A stretch of DNA of 64,000 nucleotides. Source: Hybos culiciformis (lineage: Eukaryota; Arthropoda; Insecta; Diptera; Hybotidae). The notes beneath the pieces were generated by a model. The model was not told the DNA's origin, did no database searches, and saw only the letters and a list, made by a program, of their open reading frames with translations. The stretch spans positions 52,223,678 to 52,287,677 of the forward strand of contig OZ023274.1 in the NCBI GenBank assembly GCA_964007475.1, written 5' to 3'. Shown one piece after another: positions 52,939 through 64,000 of this stretch (within the stretch, counting starts at the first letter, position 1; each line of letters begins with the position of its first letter). Both the position numbers and the translations under genes were made by a program.

Positions 52939-55210
52939 TATTCATTCTAAGAAATGTGAATCATTCTAATGAATGAGCTTTAAGATCGATATCACGACGA
53001 AACTATCTAAAAATATATCTTTCAATAATTTCAAGTAAATAGTCTATTAACAAAACAAAATAAGTTCATATGTTTCCGGTGTTAAAAATATAATTATAAT
53101 TACAAAAAAATATATAATTAAATTGTGTATATTATTTGATAAATCGGCAAATGTTAATTAAAACATTTAATTATCGTGCATTAAACCAACTAGATTATTA
53201 AAGTATATTATATAAAATAAAGTCTCTTATGTCTGTACACCTCTATACAATTATCCATTTTTAATCATTATGTAAACAAAATGATATACATAAGTATAAT
53301 GCCATTTTACTAATTTATACTCATAAAAATTTTTTATTTCTATTTAGGTACAAACAAAAAATAATTAAAAAAAAAATAGCGCTTTTTAATTTCACATCTT
53401 TTTTTTTCATTTTCTACACACTAATTTTACGATAGGGTTAAAGGGTTTTATTTTTTTTCATTCTCATTATTTTCCATAAGAATAATTTTAATTAAAAAAT
53501 TAAACAAAAAGTGTAGTGTTAGCTGGATGAATAAAATAAAGCTATTATGTACCTACATATCAAAAAGGACATTTTTGATGAATATGAAATTATTTTTCAA
53601 AAAAAGACGGAACAAATATCTTTTAATGCAATTTTGTAAATTTAAAATTTTAATTAGGTATTTTTTTTGGTGAATTACAAAATTATGATTAATTTTCAAA
53701 ATTATTTCTATGTATAAAAAAAATGTAATGATATGTTGACCTGCGATGAACATGCTTAAAGATACGCTGTGTCATTTGAATAAAGCGTTTTAATATCGCT
53801 CAAAAATTATCCCAACGGAGCAAGACGAAGAAGGGCTGCATTAAATCCATTTTCGGAGTACAGATTACAAGTTTTAAATTTGACGTCCTTAATTAGAAAA
53901 ATAGTAAGAAATCGAGATATCGGTCGAAATATAATCATCATCAATTTTATTTATTAATATTTTCCGTTTGCCATTAGTTTAAAATTAATGGCCCTAACAT
54001 AGTATAGCTCTGCAGCCTTACTTCATAGAAGAATGCATTACCGCCTGCAATATGTGCACTAAGTAGGACCAGAAAAATTATGTAGTATGTAAGCGAAGAC
54101 AGAAAAGACAGTTCGGACAAGAAAATGGTTCATTCTTTGATAAATGGAGTAGTACTACTATACTTATGCCTTCCTATAATAACAAAAAATATAGTTTTGA
54201 TTTGATGAAAACTTCTAATTAAATTTCTTTGAAACTACTAATGTTCATATCCAAAGATAATAAATATTCTAATTAACTATAGTTTTAGATGTTCTCACGA
54301 AAGTAAAAAAGAAGAATTTCTACAACATTTAAAATAATTCCACAAAAAAAAATTATCCACATTTTACTTTTATTTTTTTTTAAATATTACATAATTAATT
54401 GAAAAAATTTAGGCAAAAACAGAAAGGATACATTAATATTGAATATTATTTGAGTAATAAAATCAAATAAAATTTTCCACATGAAAAATATTTTGGGAAC
54501 GAAGACCTTTTTTTTTTTTGTTGCTTCTATATACTGTGGTGTGTCTCTTTTGTTTATTTTAACAAAATCTTCTCTTTATTTCAATTAATTTAAGTATATA
54601 TAATAGTGTCCTTTTTTTTCGGGTGCCAAATAACATTTTGTCATTTAATAATATAAAAATGAAATTGTTTAATGTTCTAATAAAATGTTTATTCTGCTTT
54701 TATATTTACTTTTATTCATTGTTTTTTTTTTTTTTTTATAATAAAAATTATCCTTATATTATTGTCTATAACTGTGATGATGTACAAAAAGGACATTGAA
54801 TAAACACAATGCTTAGATTTTATTTTATATCATTCAAAATGATTATTACTTATAATAAGAGTATAGGTATATAAATAAATAAATAAATAGAACAAAAAAA
54901 AAATAAAGAATTTTTCTTTTTCCAATATTTATTTAATGGAATAAAAATTATATTTGATGTCCATTTTTAAAATTGGAAAATTTATAAAAATTATGACTAC
55001 ACAATATCTATACACAATGTTAAAAAAAAATTCAGATACCATCAATATAAAAAATATTAATAATAATATTTTTATTAGAGATGCTGAATTTAGATTTCGT
55101 CAGCAAAGACTAACAGCGGCAACGACTATATTTCTGAAACAAAATCAACAAGTATTTATGTTTAATGTTTCTCAAATTCTCAAGAAAAAAAAAGTTATTA
55201 AAATAAGCAT
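52939..55210. other. AT-rich non-coding block with a weak exon-like segment
   Basis: Mostly homopolymer-rich. 53800-53880 and 54000-54130 are less AT-rich but show no recognisable protein. A frame of about 110 codons at 54954-55301 (+) includes a short stretch with balanced codons (EFRFRQQRLTAATTIFLK, about 55085-55138), preceded by TTTTTATTAG and followed by GTATTT. This could be a chance exon-like segment. Confidence 0.35.
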
Positions 55211-55990
55211 ACAGACTCTATGTTCACTTATTAAACGATTGAAAAAAAAGATCTCCCTTTTCTGTAAAACAAATGTCACAATTTCTAAATTGAGGACGTA
55301 ATTTTCTGAATTCTGTATAATCTGCTAAAATCAACTACTTATAAAATAATATTCGGCTGACTGAAATCAAAAACTTATAATAATACGTGACCGACCGAAT
55401 TTTCTTACCCATTTTTGCAGCTTTTTTCTTTTCTATACAATTTTAGTTTTTGAATTCACTTAAAAGTAGACCTACAAATTTAGTTTGTTATGGGAAATTT
55501 AAAACTTCCCTTTGCAGAATTTAAAAAAGTAAAATTGAGAGTCTGTTCACTTATTAAACGATTGAAAAAAAAGAAATCTCCCTTTTCTGTGAAACAAATG
55601 TCACAATTTCTAAATTGAGGACGTAATTTTCTGCATTCTGTATAATCTGCTAAAATCAACTACTTATAAAATAATATTTGGCTGACTGAAATAAAAAACT
55701 TATAATAATACGTGACCGACCGAATTTTCTTACCCATTTTTGAAGCTTTTTTTTTCTATACAATTTTAGTTTTTGAATTCACTTAAAAGTAGACCTACAA
55801 ATTTAGTTTGTTATGGAAAATTTAAAATTTCCCTTTGCAGAATTTAAAAAAGTAAAATTGAATTTAGGACAAAATTATTTCATTTTTTTAAATAACAGCA
55901 GTAAAATCGTGTCGTTCACAAATTAGAAAACCTGGAATATTAAATCCGATTTCAATTTTTTCAATAATCGCTAATAAGTGAACAGACTCA
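55211..55990. mobile_element. Inverted-repeat element with an internal 323-bp tandem duplication
   Basis: The right end 55956-55990 (TGAGTCTGTTCACTTATTAG on the opposite strand) is an inverted copy of GAGTCTGTTCACTTATTA at about 55539. A more degenerate version (AGACTCTATGTTCACTTATT) lies at 55213. Between them, 55221-55543 is repeated at 55544-55861 with few differences. The structure is therefore left end plus unit A, left end plus unit B, unique segment, right end. No transposase is present. Confidence 0.8.
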
Positions 55991-56762
55991 TAATAATTAA
56001 TTAAAAGCACAAAAATAGTACGTACATGATAATTAGAAAAAAAAGTCAGCAATTTAGATAGTAATATTATTGATCAAATCAATTCAGTTCTTTTCAAATT
56101 TAAGATGAAAATTTTTTTTATTGCTTATCTGATTTTTTTGAGAAAAACAACCTTATGTTCCAATTTACACTTTTTACCTTGAAATCAATAATATTTTTGT
56201 AATTTTATTTCATTTTTTTTTTTTCGTTTTGTTTTTAGAGAAATATAAGAAATATGCGTAAAAAAGAACTCTTTCATTATATATATATTGTTTTGACATT
56301 TTTCTTGACGAGAAAAACGCTTATATAGGTATAATCCTTTTTATTGCCAAATCTCTATGATTAGATAGCGTTAAATAATACCTTTATCCTTTCAATATAA
56401 AAGAGTAAAAAAAAATCAAATAAAATTGTTGACGCTTCAACTACGTGATCCTTTTTTTTTAAATCAGTAAAAAAAACAAGTAATTCTTTAAAAATGCTTT
56501 AAATGCAAAAAGAGGGTTTTTCTGTTTTTTATGAGTGATGTTTTGCAAAAAGTTCATCAAATTTGAACAAGAATATAATTTTGAATTTTATCTTGAAATT
56601 AAATCTCAATAGTAGAAGTATTATAAAATAGTTATGATATGAATATCTTTTACTTTCACTTTCTATCTATCCATCCATCCGATCGTCTGTTATATCTGTC
56701 CTCGCACAGTCTGACCACTTAAAAAAACGTCATTAGTTAGTCAATTACTTGGTGCACATTAA
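55991..56762. other. AT-rich non-coding block
   Basis: It holds a short TCTATC/CATC microsatellite-like string at 56663-56690, just upstream of the next transposon copy. No gene is seen. Confidence 0.5.
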
Positions 56763-57296
56763 TAGTAGATTATTGTATATGTAAACTAAATTTGTTATTA
56801 ATTAAGAGTTCTGTATACACAAAAATACATTGACACGAGTCAATACTTATAACACGAGACCGAAGGTTGAGTGATATAAATTGACAAGTGTCAATGTATT
56901 TTTGTGTAAATTCAGAACGAGTTATATAACAAATTTTGTTTACATATCCAATATACTGTTTTAATACGTAGGAGAGAGGTAGTTGCAAAGAGAGAATATT
57001 TTTTCTTCTCATTTTTTCTCATTTTTTTTTTTTGTATTTGGCTATATTGAAATATTGTGAGAGATATTATGTTTGTTTAGGTATCACGTAATATTCAATA
57101 CGAAACATCTAAATGATTTCATTATTTACGCTGATGCGTCTAAATTTTTTCATTATATACGCTGATGCATCTAAATTTTTTCATTATTTACGCAGATGCA
57201 TCTAAATTATTACATGTGTATTGACGCATATAATACTCCATTTAGTGATCTAAATTCTATAGCACTAAATACAACATAACGATCCCCAACGCATTA
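56763..57296 (-). mobile_element. Full copy of the hairpin-satellite repeat, inverted relative to 6931-7462
   Basis: It matches the 6931-7462 copy over the whole length: palindrome first on the + strand (loop GAA at 56862-56864), then three 31-bp tandem units (about 57103-57205), then the unique end finishing CCCCAACGCATTA. Over the 80-codon frame it differs from the other copy by 9 substitutions, 8 of them amino-acid changing. This indicates neutral drift of a non-coding sequence after two fairly recent insertions. TTAA occurs at both borders (56759-56762 and 57294-57297), though TA alone also fits the other copies. Confidence 0.85.
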
Positions 57297-60200
57297 AGAC
57301 ATATAAAATATACAGTACTTGAGTAGAGATATTAAGTATATTCAGTATTTATAGAACTTTGTATATGTAAAATTATATATTATACATTTTAAATTGTTTA
57401 AATTTAATATATAAATAAAAATTTTGAGAAACAATGATTTTTGTATGTCTGGTCATTGTTATACATATTATTTTATTTATTTCTTTCTCATTGCATACAT
57501 AACATTTAAACTTAAAATTTAATATTATTTGCAAATAAAACGCAAAAGGTCCAGAACGTGCAACGTATTTTAAAATAAATGGAAACGGAAATAAGTTTTT
57601 CAGGTATCTCATCTTTTTTTTTGTAGAAAAGTGTTGTCATTAGTATTTTTGACGTTAGTTAGTTCAGTTTATTATGAAAAACTTAACTTTAAGAGTTTCA
57701 AAAAGGAAAATTTTACTTTTTAAATATTAGAAATAAAGATATCGTTCAAGAATATAACTTATAGGTATTAAAATTTTAATTTTATCTCAACGGTGAAAAT
57801 ATTACTATCGTTTTTCTTCCTATATTATATTGTAGTCGAGAAAAAGGCCTTTATGTATAACACGAGCATTTGCAATATTTGGCAACGGCAACAAAATTAA
57901 TTCAAATATATGTAATAATTAAGTTAAAGCTGATTTTTTGAAATGGAACTCAGTTTGCCTAAAAAAAATAATTTATTTTTTATAACCACTATCAAAATGC
58001 AATAAGCTGAATATTCTATTGAATTAAAAATATATTTGAAACGTGCATTAAAATAAATGTATTCTTAAAGTACTTCCTAAAAAAAATTTATTTTAACTAA
58101 CAAATTAGATAACATTGGATGCAAATCAGGAAATCATAGAAAACATCAAAAAAACATTAAGCATTTATATTGAGATTCAGAAGAATATGAAATTGTGAGA
58201 TGATGAATTCAATCAGTACACAAAATCTTTATTTTTAATAATTAAAAAAAAAGATATAATATACTAAATTTTATTACCCATATTTATATTAGATATTTAA
58301 AATTTAGAATTGGCTTATGATAAAAAGAAAATTAAGTAGTGTTGAATTTCAATCTTAAATAAAATTATTTTCTATTTAAGAACATTGGAATTGAGGAGTT
58401 AAATGTTCCAAAACTATAATTTATATTTCATTTGATCAATTTAAAATTTATCGATATAGTTGAAGAGTTGAAGTATTGAAATAAAAACATTATCCATCCA
58501 ATATTACACTAACTAAGTACACCAGTTTGTAGTACTGTGCAGTGATGGGATTTGAAAAAAATTTATCAACCGTTTCATATATTCAATAAAAAATCATGTT
58601 TTTTAAAATTTTTTAAGATAGAAACATTCTCATCATACATTTTTTAGTATAAACAATTCCGAGTTTCAGCAATAACTGATACTAATTCTTTTATATATGC
58701 TTAATAATTGGTCTTGCATATCTCAATTGAGCTCTTGGGTCATGTGCATAATTAAATTTTTTTTTATCTTTTTCCTTTTTTTTTTATTAAATTATTGTGA
58801 ATCGTAATGAGTTCTAAAAAAAAGAACCTTTTTACTGTTCTTGCCCTCCAAGAATAATGGTTATTTAAAAATTACGGAAAAAAGTGTTGCTTTATATTTT
58901 ATAGCACACTACCATGTCAGCTTAAAACTTGTAAAAGTCATAATAATTTTAATATTTTTTTTTTTACACTGACTGAAATTTAAACAAGTTATGTATATCC
59001 CTATAAAGTGCGAATATGAATAAAAGTGTAGTACATATATTTATGCTAAGAAATAGTCTGGAAACAATCAAATTAAAGTTGTGAAACTATCTTATTAAAA
59101 TTTTCAAATGACGTTTTGAAAGAAGGAGTTGTAGTTCCCGAACCGTCAGTACCTACCCATCCTAAATATCCCAATTGAATTCAAGATATAACATTCGTAA
59201 AGTCTGAAGTCATCGGGCCTTACACATAATGTTGTGATGTAATGTATATAATTTAATCCTAGATTCATTTTTATCAGCACACTAAACTTAATGTGACATC
59301 TAGCTATATACCATATAAAAAACATAAAATGTTCAGTGCTAAAAAAAATCATAGAATGTGCTCTAAAAAATGGTTTAATTATGTCAACACAAACAGAATT
59401 TATTACTTAAAAATTTATATCTTTTAACGTGAGAGTACATTAACAAAAAAAAATTTCGTGTAGCGAAATAAGTGACTACGTTAAATATATTTTTTTATAT
59501 AAAATAAATTAAATTTAATGTAAATTTCATTACATTAAAATTAACTAAATAGTTTAGCTTAAACTCTTAAAGGATAAAAATACAGATGCGAATGGAATTT
59601 TTATATATATACCGTAAAAATTCTTTAGAAAAAAGTCTAGACAACAGTTTTTTCATTATAACTTTAAAAGAAAGTTATTTAGGAACTCTAAAAAACTTTT
59701 TATACATAAATAGCTACAAATTTAAGAAACCAAGTTCAATTATGAATGTTAGAGCTCTGTCATTTCACTTGAATAAAAACTAATAAAGTCTCTTTCGAAT
59801 AAATGTATTAAAGATGTCAAGCTTCGTCCAACAAATCAGTTACTAAGAAGTCCTTTACAACATCATTCTCAAAAATAAAACTAAATATTGTAGATTTTTA
59901 AAAACGAACTTGTTTTTCGACTTAATTTAATTTTCTTTCAATTTCGATTTCAATTAATTCAATTTTATTTAAATAAAAAAAAATAAAATTTCATAAAATA
60001 TGTAAAAAACAATTATCATAAACATAAATGAATTATTATAATGCCGTTTTCATACAGCCTCCATCTTTTCGATATAAATAATTAATAATATAAGTTCGGC
60101 ACTGTGTAGCCGGTTAATCTCTAGTAAATAAAATATATATAAAAATATTAAAATTTTAGGGCAAACTTTAACATAAATGTTTTCTTTTGTAACGTATACA

Positions 60201-61581
60201 TATTTACATTCAATGTTCATGTTTATCTCACACGGATTATCGGTATACACTTGATTCCTAAAATATGTTACGACTTCCATTAAATCTATCAAATGTTATT
60301 AAGAATTATAAATCTAATTTTATTATTCATTATAAAACCATTAAATTTAAAGCAATTTTCATAAGAACTTTCCTGGAAAAAAATTCAATTTTTTATGTTC
60401 ACATAAATGTAATATACAAATACGATATAGGGACATATTTTTGAGATTTATAGATTTAAAATATTTTCTTTTCAAAAGAAATGTTTTCATTCTACATACA
60501 GTTAGGACATTAGTTCTTCGAAACACGTTTTTATTTTTAAAAAATGGTCTTATTAATATTATCTCAATCCCAAACCCTTAAAATCTTTCAAGATAAACAT
60601 ATATCTTAACAAATCTCTGCCTTATATATAATACACCTGCCAAAAATAAAAAAGACATTTTATCACATTTAGGACTAGTCTATACATTCCCTTCCCTCAT
60701 TTTGAAATCAAATCAATTCGACAATCTTATTTAATATCAAAATAGCTGTCTTATTTTATATTTCATGATCAAATACAATTTTTGATTTAAGATTATTCTT
60801 AAATAAATGCTAATTGAAAATCTGAATGTTCGGGTTGATCACCTGATGCTTTTGGTATAATTAAAAAAAGTTTATCTTGTCTCCAGACTGGCTTATCAAG
60901 ATTTAGTCCCAAATAAATATAAATATGTACCAACATACTTATCTAGAAATAAATTGTGTACACATTTTGATGTAGGTACGTATGTTATGTAAAAGTGTAT
61001 AATATTACATTAAAAAAAATATATATATAGATGTAATATATGAACTGTGCATATAATAAAACAAAATGTACGTACATAATGTGTATAGTATATATTTTTT
61101 TGAATTGAGTACCAATATACTATACCTACTATATTCATGTCAAAAAAAAACTTTATGAGATATAAAATTTTAATAATAAGTCTTTTGCAGGATAATATGT
61201 ATAGGTAGCTGTAGATGTTCTTTCATGTTCTTGTTAAGAAGGTCAATTCGGTACAAAAAAAGTTTTGAAGAGCAACAAAATATTATTAATTAACAACAAA
61301 TTATAACAGAACAACACAATAGAATCTTAACCTTGAATTGCATTGGAATTTTTTTTTCCGATCGAAACTTCCTTTTGTATCAGAGTGTATTCCAGAATAG
61401 ACTGCTGCTATAACATTATTATGTACTTTACTAGAATTTGTATTTCTGTGAGCCTTCTCAAACCAACCTTTTTATTATTATTATAATATTATACATTATA
61501 TACTATACAGCTATTCATTCACCATTTTAATTTGTGCAAAGAATAAAATTTAAAGTTATTATATTATTAATATATTAATAT
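57297..61581. other. AT-rich block downstream of the coiled-coil gene
   Basis: It has scattered homopolymers and ATA-type microsatellites (61019-61030). Open frames at 57373-57612, 59146-59352, 59586-59783 and 60050-60292 are unrecognised. The last has a few balanced codons (about 60150-60290, - strand), but no clear splice pattern links it to the adjacent gene. Confidence 0.4.
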
Positions 61582-63511
61582 TTATTTCTTTCGTTTTTTC
61601 GTATTAAAATTTAAATCTGGATGACGCAAAGATTTTTCCATGACTTTTATTACTTCCTTTTGCTTCTCTAGCTCTTCTTTTTGGATTAAAATCTTATTTA
61701 AAAAAAAATATTGATTTTATAAACTATCCAAAATAAACAAATTAAATGAAAACAGTACTTGGGCTTCCAAGTCAGCAATTCGATCCAAATCTTCCTTTCT
61801 TGACACTTCAAAATAACTTTTAGATCGAACTTCATCAAATAATTTTTGCAAAAGTTCATTTCTTTGCATTAAGTTATTGATTTCTGTTTTGCTAACATTC
61901 AATTGGGACTCGACATCGCTTAAAAATTTACAAAATCAATAAGATTATATTTGTTGGTACAAATAAAAAAAAATACAATTACATTTCTAATAAGTAGAAA
62001 TTTGGGTGGCTTGTACTCGTAACTCCCAAAATCGGAACCGTAGATTCAGATTCTTTAGCTGAAGTGAAAGTGATCCAAGATTGTGAATTTTTTGGCATTC
62101 AAAGAATCTAAACTGATTCGGAATTCATTATTTATAAAGATTTTAGTTGAGGACGGACGAACAGATATTTAATGATATTTAATTAAAGTATGTAGGTAGT
62201 TGGTTTCTTAATTTTTGTTGTAATTTAGGCTAAAAAAATTAAAACTTTTTACCGTATTCTCAATCTCCACAATGAATTAATTTCTTCTTTTTCTTCTTCA
62301 TAACGTTCACTAAGCAGTTGTATTTTTTTGGCAAAATCCCTAAAAGTAGAACTACGTAAGCATAATGTATTATAAAAATAATTGAATAAAAAAAATTATT
62401 GAGTGTTGCTTTTGCTAGAGCAAGAAAAATTTACCATTAGGATTATTCAATTTTATATTAATTTTGTACACACAGTATTTAAAAAAATATAAAACCTTAA
62501 AATTACAAAATTTATGTATATATATTAAATGCTTGAACAGCAACAAATGTTTTTTTTTGCAATAAAGTTCATTATGTCTATAATTCAATTAATCAAAGTC
62601 CTACTAAATCTTAATTGATTATCTAAATTTGTTGATGATTGTCCATTTCCATTACTTTATATCGTTTTGTCATATATATATATATGTAATACTAATACCA
62701 TATCTGTATAGAGTTCACTGTGATCATCAATTTTTACTTATTTGGATAATAAGCATTGCAATTATTATACAACTAATACTATTCTTTTCTATTAACGTAC
62801 CTAATTATATTCAAGTATAGGAATAATATGAAATTTTGAGAAAAAAATAAATCGAGTTTTCAAAATTCAATTTTGATTCAGATTTAATTAAATTTTCTAA
62901 TTTTAAGGACTGTGTTATATGTACTTTTTAAAATTTTCTCAGTAGATATCTTCTGAAATACTCTTAATATTTGAATAAATTTTTTCATACTCCTTAAATT
63001 TTTCGTGTTCATTTTTAGTTTTCTCAATTTCTTGATTTAGTTGCTCAATTTCGTTGTGCTTGAAGTTAAGTTCTCCATTGAGTCGTTCTAAATCATTAAT
63101 TTGGCATTGTAGGTTTTGTATTTTCAACTCTTTTTCATTTGTTTCTGATGAAAGTTTTTCTATTTTCTCTTCTAATTCACTTACTCGAGAGCTATACTGT
63201 GAAGTACTGTAAATTCCATCATATTCAATTTCCGCAGCTGTTTCTTGATCAGTATTTATAGCGGAATCAATTTCTTTTATAGCTAATGCTAATCTATCTT
63301 CAATTTGCCTAGCTCTAGATTTATCGATTGAGTCATTATATTTTTCTTTTAATTCTATTATTTTATTCATAAGGGTTTGGTTTTCTTCTTCTAATTGCTC
63401 AATTTTATCCTTCTGAGATTCAAAATTTTTAATTGTATCAAAATTTTTGTTCCATCTATGTAATGATTCACTTTTATTTCTATGTTTTGATAAAAGTGAG
63501 CCCATTATCAT
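61582..63511 (-). CDS. Four-exon gene for a coiled-coil protein with an N-myristoylation motif
   Basis: Exons on the - strand are 63511-62991, 62339-62253, 61918-61759 and 61692-61582. Donors are GTATGA, GTAAAA and GTACTG, and each acceptor ends TTTAG, TTAAG or ATAAG. Phases join exactly, giving 292 residues. TAA directly precedes the first ATG. The second ATG (63505) has the better context (A at -3, G at +4) and opens MGSLLSKH, which fits N-myristoylation (Gly2, Ser6, Lys7) plus basic residues for membrane binding. Coiled coil covers about 30-75 and 108-275 (for example IEQLEEENQTLMNKI). A Tyr/Ser segment (about 96-108) interrupts it, and the C terminus is KKRKK. AATAAA overlaps the stop codon. 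I do not recognise the family. Size and a myristoylated coiled-coil plan recall CCDC69, but sequence similarity was not established. Confidence 0.8.
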
Positions 63512-63837
63512 TTAATATTAATTTCGAAATATATTTAATTTTAATTTATTAATATTGACTAGTAAAACTAAGGATGGCATTTTTTTAAAAACTTCTTTGT
63601 ACGTGCCTTGTACCAAATTAATTAAAGAAATAATATTTTTTTTAATTGAATAGTTTTCAGAGTTTTTCTTTTATTATTTTTGAAATCTTGAAAATTTTTT
63701 TCAATAATGAAATTGAAAATACACAAAACAAAATAAAGAAAAATCAAAGATTGAATTTTTCTTAAATAACTTACCTTTTACACTATTATTTTTATCTTCT
63801 TTAATATAAACATTATAAACTATCTCAAACCTTAAAA
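63512..63837. other. Upstream region of the coiled-coil gene
   Basis: It should contain the 5' UTR and promoter of the - strand gene, or a 5' UTR intron. Only AT-rich sequence with several TATA-like strings is seen, so no specific start can be supported. Confidence 0.4.
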
Positions 63838-64000
63838 CAGCGGTTTCCAAACTTTATATTACTATGCCCCATATTAAATAAAAATAAATCTTTACGGACC
63901 CCCAAAGTAAAGAAATATACACAAATTGTTAAATATGAAATAAAACATATATTTACGAATGTTTAGTTTTTATGAGCTTGTTTTTCAGCACAAAGCTTTT
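63838..64000. mobile_element. Terminus of a hAT-type element running off the right edge
   Basis: CAGCGGTTTCCAAACTTTAT starts at 63838 and is followed by TGCCCC and ACGGACCCCC. This resembles the CAGNGGTTCTCAAAC...GACCCC ends of many hAT transposons. The 8 bases before it (CCTTAAAA) would be the target duplication. The other end lies outside the window. Confidence 0.6.

Noticed and set aside
58540..58549. CAGTGATGGG, resembling a hAT end
   Set aside because: No inverted partner or flanking duplication could be found nearby, and ten bases are too little evidence.
60050..60292. 80-codon frame on the - strand with some balanced codons
   Set aside because: The start is not ATG and no convincing donor or acceptor pair was seen. 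It lies downstream of the complete coiled-coil gene, so it was not called.

Overview
This is a stretch of nuclear DNA from a eukaryote, almost certainly an insect or other arthropod. The evidence is the extreme AT richness, dense homopolymer A/T tracts and microsatellites, spliced genes with GT-AG introns, and a crowd of short non-autonomous transposons. No bacterial operons, rRNA genes or CRISPR arrays were seen. Nearly all short open reading frames are chance openings in AT-rich DNA or lie inside repeats.

Two genes can be supported. On the + strand, 24580-25745 is the last coding exon of a type I membrane protein with von Willebrand factor C (VWC) cysteine-rich modules, a Ser/Thr-rich stalk, one transmembrane helix and a short basic tail. 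This is the layout of CRIM1/Crimpy-like BMP-binding proteins. Its upstream exons were not found, so much of 7.5-24.5 kb may be intron. On the - strand, 63511 down to 61582 holds a complete four-exon gene for a 290-292 residue coiled-coil protein. All its splice phases join in frame, and its second in-frame ATG opens an N-myristoylation consensus. The two genes converge across about 36 kb that looks non-coding.

The rest is mobile DNA. The most notable item is a repeat family of about 530 bp with full copies at 6931-7462 (+) and 56763-57296 (-), a partial copy at 1-198 (-) and a divergent shorter relative at 31440-31857 (+). Each complete copy joins a unique end, three 31-bp tandem repeats and a long near-palindrome of about 185 bp. 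At two positions both arms of the palindrome changed together between subfamilies. Other elements are a hAT-type MITE with a perfect 8-bp target duplication (5601-6059), a MITE whose inverted repeats run into 30-bp tandem repeats (1772-2038), a TTAA-flanked piggyBac-like element of about 1 kb with an internal 95-bp duplication (38303-39315), a tRNA-derived SINE with A and B boxes (49566-49776), a 248-bp inverted-repeat element flanked by ATAA (52687-52934), an inverted-repeat element with an internal 323-bp duplication (55211-55990), and a hAT end running off the right edge (63838-64000).

All calls were made by eye from the sequence. Family names rest on motif recognition rather than database searches, and the long AT-rich blocks may hide small exons I could not recognise.
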